Source: Apophysomyces variabilis (taxonomy: Eukaryota > Mucoromycota > Mucoromycetes > Mucorales > Mucoraceae). Taken from it: a stretch of 64,000 nt of DNA. Below are positions 21,964-36,127 of this stretch, in pieces. A program made the position numbers and the translations under genes. The stretch covers positions 863,075-927,074 of the forward strand of contig MZZL01000406.1 in assembly GCA_002749535.1 (NCBI GenBank), read 5' to 3'. A model generated the notes under the pieces. It saw only the letters and a list, made by a program, of their open reading frames with translations, made no database searches and had not been told where the DNA came from. How positions within the stretch are numbered: the first letter of the stretch is position 1; every line of letters starts with the position of its first letter.

Positions 21964-23039
21964 AAAAGAAAAAAAAAAAGAAAACGAAAACAGCATTAGC
22001 TTTCACATTATCTCGACATTTCCTTTTTGTCTTTTACTAGTTTTCCGTTGTATGTATGATAATCTTTGTAAATCGTTCATCTTTCCCCCCTCCTTTACTA
22101 TCCCCCAACTATAGACGAAAGAAAAGGAAAAACAAAAGAAAAAGGTCTGCATTCCTTTGTCAACTGCTCTTCTATGGTCCCCTTTGTTGTTGATAAAAGA
22201 TAGATGTCACGCCAGATGGTTCTTTCGTACTTGGCGTCAGTTGTCGAGATGAAGCTTCCAACTCCTTGTGTTTCTGTGACAATGAGTTGCTCTGTTTGGA
22301 AAAATCTGATAAGGATCGGAAATTCGGAGCACGAAAGTTCTCCAACCGTGACACACTTTTTTTCCGTATTCCAGGAAATCTGGGTCCCAAAGTGTTCTCC
22401 TTTGCTGTTTTCACGTTGCTAAGCATCAGTCATCTCTATTTCTATAAGTCATACGACAAAGAGACTTTGTATTTGACAAGGAAGTATGTAATTCTCTCTG
22501 TTATTCCATTATCCCGTTAATGTTGTTTCAATAGCAAACAGGATCTTTAGCCATGCTACCGTGGGTCAAAGTATGCAATTTTGCGCTAGCTGTTATCACA
22601 AACAATTACCAGCGACAAACCTTGGGTGCCGGAGAGTTTTAAAACACCACTCTCTGGTTTGACAAGATTGCTTAGCATAAACGGAAATCAAGCAAATAAG
22701 TGACGTGGCCATAATTCCATTCGGGCATGACACATACCCTGTTACTGATTGTTTTGTTCTGTTCTTGGCGATAAAAACAATGTGAAAAACATTCACTAAC
22801 TTGTATATTTGGTCTTAATTAACAAAAGATTATCATACAATGGCGAAACGCCCCTTTCATAAACATTTATTTGCGGTATCTTTTCTTTTTCGAATTTTTT
22901 TAACAAAGAGAAAAAAGAAAAACAAATAAAAAGAAAGAAATAGGTATTCTTAACGTGCATATTTACAAATTGGTTGGATAGAAAACAAGATGGTGCATCT
23001 TTTGTGAAGCTCGATAAATTCCATCAAGACAGGTGATTT
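21964..23039. other. Intergenic with one ambiguous coding-like stretch
   Basis: A/G- and T-rich sequence after the AIFM2-like gene. The stretch 22172-22520 looks coding on either strand and is listed separately. The remainder up to the kinase stop shows nothing recognisable. Confidence 0.5.
22172..22426 (-). CDS. Possible small Ser/Lys-rich protein, strand uncertain
   Basis: The minus frame gives an 84-aa basic, serine-rich protein: MLSNVKTAKENTLGPRFPGI at the start and PSTKEPSGVTSIFYQQQRGP at the end, with its own ATG and stop. On the plus strand the same DNA is open from about 22199 to 22520 with a different plausible sequence and a hydrophobic C-terminal part (KVFSFAVFTLLSISHLYFYK), but that frame lacks its own ATG at the 5' end. 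No family is recognised for either. I prefer the minus frame only because it is complete. Confidence 0.3.
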   Translation of the reverse strand: MLSNVKTAKENTLGPRFPGIRKKSVSRLENFRAPNFRSLSDFSKQSNSLSQKHKELEASSRQLTPSTKEPSGVTSIFYQQQRGP

Positions 23040-25618
<2,579 letters not shown>

Positions 25619-26148
25619 CTTTAAATGAGTTAAAAAGAATGGAACATGAATGGAAGGCGGAAGAAGGAACACGTTGCAGCAATAGGGATGCGAGAATGCT
25701 GTTAGGCCAATCATCATAGCGGACTTTAAAATAAATTGTTTTGCAACGGTTTTGGTAAGGACAAGCTTCATTTGCCCAATGGGAGTCATTGCGGATGTGT
25801 CTCTCTCACACAACGATATGAAACCTTGTAACTTTAATGTGCTTCTTTTCGATCGAATGTATGATAGCATGTTTCTACGGGAAAGTCAACCAGACTAATT
25901 GGAAGGTCTGAGTATGTCTAAGCGTAGGCTATTTTCAATTACGCTAGGTGCGTTCTCTTTTTGATGGCCTGACTCATTTTGTGTCAATATGGAAAAAGCT
26001 GGAAAATATTTTATTTACGAATCTAAGAGTAATGAAAGGGAAAAGGAAAGTGACTTTTTACAAATAAGTTTGCGATGCAACTGTATCGATGGTTGTGATA
26101 ATTAATATGCTTGTTTTCTCTTCAATGATGTGGTTATCATTGAGTGTT
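25619..26148. other. Intergenic, tandem minus-strand genes
   Basis: Kinase promoter and 3' flank of the SH3 gene. The frame stays open upstream of the kinase ATG to 25870 (adding 84 residues), but that part reads like non-coding sequence, so I do not include it. Confidence 0.5.
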
Positions 26149-27891
26149 TTAATGCAATTCATACACTTCGTCTGGCTTCTGTGTTTGCACCAAGACATGT
26201 TCCATATTCCGAGGTCGTACAAAGGCATTAGACATTGGTGTCACGTCAGAAAATGCTGGCATCCGGATGCTAGCTGTTCGTTTCGGGATGGTATTGTGAT
26301 ATGTCAGTGCTGTATTACGTGGTATTGGTTGAGAGAGAATACCGAGACTCCGTGATCGTTGAAGGTTATCTCGCATTCGAGCCATTCTCAGTGCAAAATC
26401 CTGTTGCTGAGATGGCACCTGGCCTTGACTTGGCAAGGGCGATTTTCCAAGTTCCAACTGAGTCTTTGAGCTTGTCTCACCAAGCATCAATTCGTTCACC
26501 ACTTCCGCTGGTGCAGGAACGGTGCAAACAGAAGGAAATACACCCTTGAGCCCAGTGGCCACATTATATCCTAACGCCCATCCGTCGTCAAACTTCGCCG
26601 ATAAATACATAACGTCACCAATCTGCAACACAAGCTCATCAGCCAGCTGGGCCGTGTAAGGATGGATGACTAAGTGGAATTCTTCCGTCGGAACCTGTGC
26701 TTCGCTCCAACTTGGGGTGTCGGGCTTAAGCGGCAATTGCGTGAACATCGGGGAACGCGCCATTGGCGACGCAGCCATTTTGTTTGAACCGATAGCTGTA
26801 GAATTACTGTTAGAGATATCGGCCAGCCGACTGTATATCCGCGGGTCTTCATCAAAACTGTATTCCTTAAACGTAAAATGATCTGCTCTAGATTGTCTCT
26901 TTTCCCGGAAGAAAAACCACCAGGTTGCAAATACTATCACAATAATAGCCGCCAGTAAGCCAGCCACAAGACCAGCAATAAGCGGTATTGATATGCCTGA
27001 ACTTGGAGAACCACACGTGTCCGGAGTAATAGTGCTGCAGCATGTATCGCTTGCGTTTGTTTGACAATAGGCACAGGCGCTTGTGGTGTCTGCAAAACCT
27101 AGATTTACAGAAACTAAGCGATCCAAGATAGCTCTTCTTCAATTCCACATACCGCAATAAAGATCTTCGTTGACAGCGCCAGAAATACACGACGACGAGT
27201 TTCGGCCGTTGCGTGATGGCGTTTCCCTACATGCTTGTCTCATCCCAAAGATCGCTCTGTTTCGTGTTTCCGTGTCCTGACAAACATTTGTATTGTTTGT
27301 GATGTTTATGACATTGTCAACGAAAGCATCACAGGTCGATTGACATGTTGGGTCTGGAAACAGTCCGTGGTCGTAGTTGCATGGTAAAGAAAACTTCGGT
27401 TCAAAGATAAGGCTAGCACACAGGAGCGTCAAAGAATATCGTGCATAGTCTACTTTCGAGTTATAATTCGTATTTAGACAACCCAACGGGTTAAGGTAGG
27501 TGTCAGTTGAGCTAGCATAGTTTCGCATTTGATTATCGAACGAGGCGATGCTGTTCACGTTTCTCAGGAACGGATACATATATTCTACTCCTGGTAGGCC
27601 TACGTAATAATTTCTAAATGCTTTGCATGCATTGGACTGATTTAACGATAAGCATCCGTAGTTTGAGCCCATCGATGAGGTTCCTGATTGATACTCTTGC
27701 CCATTTTGCTGTTGTTGCTGTTGCTGTTGCTGCTGTTGTTGATTACTCTGGCTCTGGTTAGCAATTTGTTGAGATCCATCGCTTGAACTATCATATCCTC
27801 CACCCCATCCAGTCTGTTGCTGACCATATATCGAATTGTATGTAAGCGTCCATAATAGAGTGACCAAGAGCAATACTATGGATCTATTCAT
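26149..27891 (-). CDS. Single-pass membrane protein with cytoplasmic SH3 domain and polyQ ectodomain
   Basis: Signal peptide MNRSIVLLLVTLLWTLTYNS, then a Gln-rich low-complexity region (12 consecutive Gln) and a Cys-containing ectodomain with several N-glycosylation sequons (for example NQSNAC, NITNNTN). After an intron (about 27155-27099) come a second Cys cluster (SACAYCQTNASDTCC), the membrane helix SIPLIAGLVAGLLAAIIVIV, a stop-transfer FFFREKRQ, and a cytoplasmic part with an SH3 domain: FHLVIHPYTAQLADELVLQI, GDVMYLSAKFDDGWALGYNV, TGLKGVFPSVCTVP. The C-terminal tail is Ser/Arg/Pro-rich. The topology resembles yeast Fus1 (ectodomain, one helix, SH3), but I cannot claim orthology. The ATG at 27891 gives the signal peptide. 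Length is about 560 aa. Confidence 0.85.
27709..27741 (-). repeat. CAG/CAA repeat encoding polyglutamine
   Basis: A mixed CAG/CAA tract within the ectodomain of the SH3 membrane protein, a candidate for length variation between strains. Confidence 0.85.
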
Positions 27892-30499
27892 GATATACAA
27901 GGGCGATAAAGTTGAAATGAGAAAGCGACAAAGAGAAGAAAAAGAGAGAGAGAGAGAGAAAGACGCGAAAGTTGAAACGAATGACTGATGGGATGCACAA
28001 TTGATGTTGAAGCTTAAGACATGGGCAGTTTACGGAAACGTGTCAACGGTTGACATATAAATAAGTGGGAGCATGGAAAAAATTGAGTTTAAAAATTTTC
28101 GTACGGGTAGAAAACCATGATAACTCATGTTGCGAACTGATTGTTTTCAGGCACCAATATAAAAACATATACCATCATTAGGAAAAACTATACTTTCAAA
28201 TTACCTATCCATTGGTAATTGAGATGTTTTTATTTGTTAAATCGACGTAATTTTTCCATAGATTTGGAGCGTCGAAGATTTTAGATTTTTTCGATCAGCA
28301 GTGTGTAACGTAAGAGCGGAGACAAAAATCACAGTGCATTTTCTAACGTGTCTTACTTTCTGTCTTTCTATCTTCAATGATGCGATTACGCTGCACAAAC
28401 TGCACTTTTTAGGTTACATTAGTTTACTTGCAAGTTTATAATTAGGTGTGGATTCCCATTCTAGCGCTTTCGCCGAGAAAAATGGTGTGGCAGTGGCGTG
28501 CAAAGGGTGTGTTCAAGCCACACAGCAAGGCGTCAAGATTTAAATATAGTAATCTTTCCCAAAAAGGAGGCGATACTTTAAGCAGAAGAAAAAGAAAAGA
28601 TATAGAGAGATTTCCCATGGGTTGGAATCTCTTATCTCCTTTGCAAATATATGCCGTCATACACAAAATGTGTGATACTGTACGGCTTCAGTGGAACATA
28701 TGAACGGATATGTTGTTCCATCCAATTTCTTTCATAACCTAGACATTAGTTAAACGTAGTGCTTTCAATAATTGCGGTATTTCTGTCTCTGTCATTTGGC
28801 CAATATGTTTGCAGAGCTTTAAGTCTTTCCTCTTCCCGAGTTAACTTTACTTAAAACCTAAGGTAAGTGTAGCATCTAATATGGTCATGTCTTGGTTCTC
28901 GTAGTTGCCATAGTAACAACGGCAAAAGTACCATTCCTAAACAATGCCCTCGTATGTTTCGTGCATATATCAAACGCAGACCCATTAATAACCACGCAGT
29001 TTGTCTTGTAAGTTCATATCCGTATGTTTTCACTTGTAAATCAAAACGTTATCGCTTCTGGATCTTTTTGTCGACCATTTTTCCACCTGTTCAAGGGAAA
29101 GTTTGCATTCAGTTCTTACTAAATTGTAAACCAGTGCACGGGGTGAGTTTTGACTTTAGGACTAGTGCATTGAATGCTGGCTTACTTTGGCTACAACAGA
29201 AGAGGGATCAATAAAATCAAGACAGCCTTCTGTGTTTCTCGATAGCATGTTTTTGCGTTGTGTCTTATAAGCATCATCAACCTACGCTCATCTACTTGCG
29301 TCGCATTAGTTCGAGAAAGTTTATCTACAGTCAATTTTTTTTGCATACTGGATATTAGAACGGATCGAAAGCATATTGTTTCTTGGCAATAGGTATAGTC
29401 CATGAGGGCAAGTCTACCGTCCTTATCGATCTAAGCTTTCCTTTTCCATTCTCATATAGGTAATCACACACTCATATTGAAAAATGGGTAGTGAGAAGGA
29501 AAATCCATGTGGGATAAAGAGCACATCTAATATATACAGTTTATTGAGCAATTTTTTACGCTACTCTAAGTAAATTTTGCGTCCATACAAGGATCAAGTT
29601 AGCGCTAAAAAGGATATAAATATGCGTCATTAGTGAATGGATTATGCGGGAAATATATTTTACTTACCTCAACTTGGTCCTTCCGTGGACACAACATTCA
29701 TTCGAGCAGCGTAAAAGAATGTTCGTAGTTAGTAAATGGAAGGATAGCTTGACATCTTTTGTTTACTTACCCCCGAAGGGTAATCCTACCCAAAGGTAGG
29801 GGCGGCGAGGGATGCGCACGGCTTCCATGAGCGGCCGGTTGAAGGTAATGCACTGCAGAGGAGTTGAAGCGATGCAACACCTGGCGAGGACTTGGAAGCA
29901 GAAGATAACGAATGACACTATGCATAAACAGATAGCAGTTCTTTTTCACTTACCACGTGGAGTGCAGGGAACTTACTCACACAACCAAGGTGGTTCGGGA
30001 CAGAGGTCATGCAGGCTAAAGGATACAAGAAAGAGATATCTGTCATTCTGTACATATAATCAATGTGAAGTACATACCGGGGATGTTTTGGATAACAGAG
30101 CCAAGGAGCAGAAAAGGTGTTGTCCCTTTGCGTTTATATTGCTCGGGTCACTGAAAACAAAAATCACAGTCATGGATAAGGAATCGATGGATGTCTTATG
30201 GATGACAACAATTCAAGTGATAAGGCAACAATTTTCCCAAAAGTAAAAATGGACTCAGTCTGATAGAAGGTCTTGAACAGAATGGAACGTCTGTTCGTTT
30301 CTGTACGCCATTGATGATATCATATCCGTTTCTGTCAGTTATGGTATCAGAAGCTGTCAGGGCAATGGTACCCAATTCCGGTTCTACTCAATTGTATTGC
30401 CTTATATTCCACTTTTATTTTCCCTGAATGAAGCTATGTTCTCCTTTTCTTCTATTGTATCTTAAACTTTGTCCATTACGCAATCACAAAAGATTGGAT
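27892..30499. other. Gene-poor region
   Basis: About 2.6 kb without a gene I can support. A GA-repeat patch (27942-27960) lies directly upstream of the SH3 gene start. Open frames at 28446-28703, 28954-29214 and 29812-30246 show no domain. The GC-rich patch at 29770-29850 may belong to decayed mobile DNA, but I cannot show it. Confidence 0.5.
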
Positions 30500-30802
30500 T
30501 GCCACGGAATGAACGCTTAGTATCTTGTCATAGATAATGCACCCATCCATACACCAGCCAAGGTTAAGCAGTTGGTCGAAGAAAGAGGATACAAATATCT
30601 CTACCTTTCTCTCTACTCTCCCTTTCTTAACCCAATAGAAGAGTTTTGGGCCAAAGTGAAGGCTGGCGTAAGAAGGGAGCCCTTACAAGTTGATGATAAT
30701 CTTTAAGACCGTATTGTTCGAGCAGCGCGAAAATTAAAGCGCCTAGACTGTCAAAGATGGATCAGACACTCTGAGAGCTTTTTCGTTAGATGGAAAAAAT
30801 AG
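30500..30802 (+). pseudogene. Decayed IS630/Tc1-mariner-type transposase (DDE_3) C-terminus
   Basis: The plus frame reads YLVIDNAPIHTPAKVKQLVE, then GYKYLYLSLYSPFLNPIEEF and WAKVKAGVRREP. These match the second and third catalytic blocks of IS630/Tc1-like DDE transposases (DNAPIH; SPxLNPIEE(F/W)WxxxK). The frame has two internal stops: TAG at 30518-30520, just before YLVID, and TAA at 30704-30706. It ends naturally at 30800-30802 after a conserved-looking tail (WIRHSESFFVRWKK). No intact N-terminal half or clear terminal inverted repeats could be found upstream, so this is a dead fragment. Confidence 0.8.
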
Positions 30803-32625
30803 AGAACCACCTCTTTAAATAAATTCGTCTTGCTGTGGTTTGAAGTAAACTATCTCAGTAAATAGTGAACATGGACACGATTGTACGCAAAGAAGGGTAG
30901 TCTGACCGCAAATATTTTCATCCAATCATGCAAAAGCATTTTTTGGATTCCGCAAAAACTTGAATCCCAGTTCGCAAATAAAAAATATAGAAACGCGCAG
31001 ACAAATAGGAAAAACACTGTAAATACTGTCCAAGCCTTACCACAAATATCATCTGCTTATGCGGCGTCCAGTTTTGGGCGAACAGGACAGGTCAACTGTG
31101 ACTTTACTTTTTTAGAAATAGTGCTTAAGACAAATGCCCGTTGTTGATTGAGACTGATTTGGCAGCGCTTTAAACTGGCAGTTTATCAGCTTTCGATCTT
31201 TTACTTCACACTTGCCATGTCCTGATTTCTATAAGCGCAAAAGATTCACGTTGTTTCAAAGCAATTAACGAGAGTGTACGAAAGTCTTCCGCGCTTAATC
31301 CGTTACAATTTTGGAAATAAAATCCTACGCTATTAAGCATCAGCTAGTCGTTACGGACAAGCACCCAAGAACGTAACTTTTATTTCCGGACACTCACTTG
31401 TTCTAGAGTTGTTAAGCTTAGAATAGCTATTCTTGTCAGTAATTGTTTGGGCACATAAACAAAACTTTCTGTGTGTTTAAAGTACCCAACAGTGACTAGG
31501 AAGCGGGGAAAATGAGACACAGCGCAGGTAGAACATCGGAACGTTCTATTGAAAGATGGTCGCGGCAAAAGAAAATGCCCTTCTATGTTTTGTATCTCAG
31601 TCTTCCATGAACGGCTCTGCGATAAACTAAGTAGTCTAGTGTGTGCGTACGCTTTTTATTTGGAAAGAGTGATCCATTGGCTGCTTCTTTGACTGTATGT
31701 TTTAGGATATATTGTCTGCATTCATACATATTGTAACAGCTAGCTTTTGTTTGACAAAAACCATCAATGGAAAGGTCGAGCCCTTCATTACAGCCTTTCT
31801 TTTTTTTTTGTTTGTTTGTCGAATTGGCTACGCATACATTTTGGTCTTCCGAGGTAAAGATGACCGGATGCCACTTGTCGTATAAAATGAACAAGGACTA
31901 TCATTTTAATAAAATTTCCATATTGCCAATAGCCATTATTTTTCATAACGACTATTTGGGTAGGATGATGAGGAGCGTGTTTTTTGTAGTGAAAATGATC
32001 GGATCGTTCTAAACAAGTCTCGGCCTTCGTGTCAATGTCCAATTATACTCCGCAATGCTTGTTCTTTTTCTTCCGATCCATCTTGTGTTTCCTACCCTCT
32101 TCCTTCGAGTCAAAACGGGCAAGCTATGACAGCATTTTATCTTTATTGACATAAAGTAAAATAGTGATAGCGAATGGTGAAAGTGGTCCTATTACTAGCT
32201 AGTCCCTTCCAATCGCACCGATTTTGGGAACAGTTCCCTGATGAGTCGGGGGCCTGCCTGATTGGGGAGCCTGTGTTTTCTGATCTCTCTCTGTCCTATG
32301 AGGGGTGCGGGCAAATAAGAACGGAACGGAAAGAATAGGCTAATCCATGTATCTTCAATATGAAAGAACCTTTACCTTTGTTGTAGATAGACAATGCATT
32401 ATCACAGAGAAGAGATTGAAAGTCGGTTTACTGGTGCCTAAATGGTTTCTCTCATGCTGCCCAAATCATTGGTTATCAACAATTGGGTAAAAGAGTAAAA
32501 GTAAAAAAAAAAAGGCCCAAATATCCTTTTCTTTTTCTTGTTTGTATGCGACATTTGTGTATCTCAGCCAGTCATTCTATTCTTTCTTTAAAGCTCTCTT
32601 TGTTGAACATTAACAAGTTGAACGC
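30803..32625. other. Gene-poor region, Vac7 promoter side
   Basis: No recognisable gene. The sequence is AT-rich with T and A runs (31798-31812, 32501-32511). Small open frames here do not look conserved. Confidence 0.5.
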
Positions 32626-34653
32626 ATGCCGGTCCATAACGGGTTTGACCCCATGAAGCCAGCTCCTTCTACCACTATGGATTCAGCGCAAGATCATACG
32701 GCTCATGATGCGATCGACTTTTTGACTAAGAGTTCCCTCCAGAAAAGCCCGTTGCCAAACTCATTAACAACCATTCGTGCTGATAAACAGGCTCCACACC
32801 GCCGAAAGGACTTACCTTTACCTAACTTTGATCGTAATTTGACGGTGGAAAAAGCTCGCTTCGACCCCCAACCTTTAACCCACCCACAGCCATCGCCTTC
32901 TCTGTCCTCTAATACAGAACTAACTCATGAATTCGCGCAACAACCTCAACCAAACCCTTCCACTCCACAACTCGACCGCCTCAACGCATTACCTCCCCAT
33001 GAAAACATGCCGTCATCACAACCTTACTCAATACCCTCCACAAACTCAAATAACTGCATTAATCCAAATGCAGGTTACTCCACCAGTGCTTCGTCTGTGA
33101 AAAGTAAGCACACCGGCAGATCTAAGAACGATGTAGGTTTTCTCCACTTCATATGCACAGAATGGGATGTGATTAATATTTCTTCTTTCGTCTGCTACAG
33201 ACAGTACGTTCAACTAAAAAACGTAGGCGTCCAGCTCCAATCAGTGGAATGGCTACACCATCCGAAGTATTTCATCGAAATCTTGTAGACGCTGTATCCA
33301 ACGTCGAAGGTATACATCGAACATGCAATAACATTTGTTTTTAATGCATTGTAAGTTAGATTCTGATGAAAACGAGCGTTATGTATACCCGTATACCACT
33401 GATAATCATTATACACCTGACATTCATCGTACCAGCTCCTTGTACCAATCTCAACCGGTACGTCCATTGCCCGGTTCTCCTTCCTATGAGGGTAACAAAC
33501 GAAATGACGGAGGCTTTTTTTCCGCCTTGTTCCGTGTCCCTTTGCTCCACCCCAAGTCATCCTCCCCACCGGACGAACGTGAGGAAGACAATATCGGCTT
33601 TGAAAGTGTACATCGTCCCAAATTGAGGAGTTATGTCATGGACCATCCTCACCACAAGCCAAAAGCCCATGATTACGGGTCATCATTACGCAGTGTAAGC
33701 AGTAAAGGCGAGCTACACAATTGGTACGATGGAAAAATTAGCCCTCCTCGCAGACCAGTACGACGTCTTTATGGAGGCTATTCAGATGGTTATCTTAGTG
33801 ACGATGAAAGCTTGGCGCTATTAAGGTCGAGACGGATGCCTTCTTCTAAAAAGAGCTCATGGTTAGTCTTCTTTATTGTTTTTCCTCATGACAGCAGAAA
33901 AAAGAAACTAAGAAACAAAGAGGCCTCGGTTTTTCAGAAACATTGTTATAAGCTGCCTATTGCTTGGCGTTTTCCTCTTCCTTGTAGCAGCATACCACAC
34001 AAAGCCTTTGACAGAGATAAAGTTACAAATGGGCCGGGTGCTGGCGTCCGACAAAGAATTGATTTTCGATTTACATGTCAATGCATATAACTGGAATTGG
34101 TGGACTGTTAATGTAGCAGACGCCGATATCAGCGTGTTTGCTTTTAGTCAAGTCGTTCCTCTTAACGATCTAGACTCCTTCACTCCTGTCATGCGAGGTA
34201 TGTGAAGTTAAATGACGTGACTATGCACCTACTAAATGACCATCTTTTAGGCGTTGATCCTGCCGAATATTTGGGCAGCTTCTATCATTTTGATGAATCA
34301 TTATCATATCCTTCGTCTCATCTTACTAAACTTCCTACGGATGCAATATCGCAAATCCGAATAAAATCACCTGGAGCCGATGCCAGCGGTAATGAACGAT
34401 GGTAAGTCCACAAAGCATAGTTGAAATGTTGGAATTGTTTATTCAACGGGGCTTCGGGAGTAGGTCACGTATTATCCGATATCCCTATGGGCTTGTAGCT
34501 CGAGGGGTGCTTAAATATTATCCGTTTCCATTTATAACAAGCCTCTATCGGCAATCAGTGGCTATATGCGATGTCGCTCGGGTGGACCCCACTTCAGGAA
34601 ATGTCTCTGAGGTTCCACATGAAAGCTACTGTTTGACATACATTCAGAGTTGA
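32626..34653 (+). CDS. Vac7-like regulator of the PI3P 5-kinase Fab1
   Basis: Vac7 activates the Fab1/PIKfyve lipid kinase complex on the vacuole. Six exons: 32626-33132, 33201-33309, 33360-33861, 33923-34197, 34251-34401 and 34464-34653. The long N-terminus is disordered and rich in Pro, Ser, Gln and Asn. A basic block STKKRRRPAPISGMATPSEV precedes a second disordered region. One membrane helix follows (NIVISCLLLGVFLFLVAAYH). The C-terminal luminal domain is the Vac7 signature: VLASDKELIFDLHVNAYNWN, then WTVNVADADISVFAFSQVVP, and after two introns RYPYGLVARGVLKYYPFPF. Acceptor choice for exon 4 (AAAGAG at 33922) was forced because the nearer TTTCAG creates a stop codon. Length is about 575 aa, shorter than yeast Vac7 but with the same order. 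Confidence 0.82.
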
Positions 34654-36127
34654 TATAGCGCTTTTATCTTTGTTACCTTCTATATTTTATATACTCTGTC
34701 ATCCCATACCCCCTTCCCGTTATCCGATCTTTTTATTGTGGCTATTGAGATAGTTTCTAAAAACCATCCCCAAAATGACAAAAGACCAAAAAAACGAATA
34801 GACTTGGCCGCAGCAACCTATTTTGTAAAAAAAATACTGTCCAAAATGCTGTATCTGTTGCGGTGGGAAAAGACAATGGCATTGTTACAAATATTGACAT
34901 GATTCAGCCGGTTTCCGGAGCTGGCGCAAACCTTGACAGATCCAATGTTTATTGACAAAATGAAAATTCATTCTATGGCTTACCCAATGACCCTGATAAG
35001 GCAAATTTGTGCTTACCTTTTCCTTGATGTCTTTAGCACCTTGTCCTTTCCATTGCCTTGAATATTCGTCCAATATGCCAGTCTACACTAGGTCGGTCTT
35101 TCAAATGAAGATGAAAACCGAACAAACGGGAAAGATTTGGAGACACAGCGGCCCCAACTTGGCCCATTTTCTCGAAACGATGACACACTATAATCTTATT
35201 TGAGGCACTGCATACGTAAAGAGAAAGCTATTCTATACGTTGTATCGGTGAAACTGAGATGGATATTCTGGCACCGGCTCCATAAGTACTATGCTGTCCT
35301 TGTCAGCTGTTTTTATTCTTTTTTACACCAATCTTACGAAACTCAATATCTTACATATAGTTGATGGTAGCTATGAACGGTCTTATCAATCTGTGCTACA
35401 GTTTACGTTCATCGCTATGAAAGTGCAATGCTATCTCTCTGCCTAAAAAGAAGGAAGATCATTTTCGGGAATAAACTGCTCAGTTCCTCGAAGGAGTTTT
35501 ATAGAATGGACGCTTTTTGCTTGTTCATGACCGATGGAAATGGCGCAATGCAACAGAGTTGCAACCTTGATTCCAACTTTTGCCCCTTTGCAATTGTTGA
35601 ATACGTTCTCTGCAGTCATCAATCGTGAGGAAAGCATTTATGAGAGAGGCAGGATAGGATAAAACCATTCTTTCCAGATCAACATGTATGCAGCTTAAGA
35701 TAAAGCTCATGCTCATCGCACAAATCTAGCTGATTCCATATGTCCCACTAAGCCTTGAATGAGGACGTCATGAACGCTGATTTCGAGTGCTGGTATCCAT
35801 TGCAGTTGACCTGCGCGTCAAGCATTTGTTTGCTGTTGGCTGCGAGCTTACTCAGATTATGTAGCTTCGCCTTATACAAAGCAGACCTAGAACAGAGCTT
35901 ACTACATTTACAGCTCTCATGATTAGTCTTCTTGTCTATTATAGATAAAGCATTACTAATTTTTGATCGATACATTAAGCGAAAAAAATTGAAGCAAGTC
36001 GAAATGCATTCCAGTTTCAAAGCAAGTTAAAAGTCCGTCCGGGTAAAATAATTTGTCTGCGAACAAGAAAAACTTTGTTCCCACGATTCTTTGACTCTTC
36101 AAGCTTTCTTTTCTAACGACTCTGAAC
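34654..36127. other. Intergenic
   Basis: About 1.5 kb between two plus-strand genes. No domain-bearing frame, RNA gene or repeat family seen. Confidence 0.5.

Noticed and set aside
25619..25870. 84-residue N-terminal extension of the eIF2alpha kinase
   Set aside because: The extra sequence is hydrophobic and Cys/His-rich without family support; the ATG at 25618 gives a typical polar start.
29770..29850. GC-rich patch with small inverted repeats (CCTACCCAAAGGTAGG) considered as an RNA gene
   Set aside because: It forms only one short hairpin and matches no tRNA, 5S or snRNA pattern I know.
32230..32290. CTGATGA considered as a hammerhead ribozyme core
   Set aside because: The required GAAA and flanking helices are not present.
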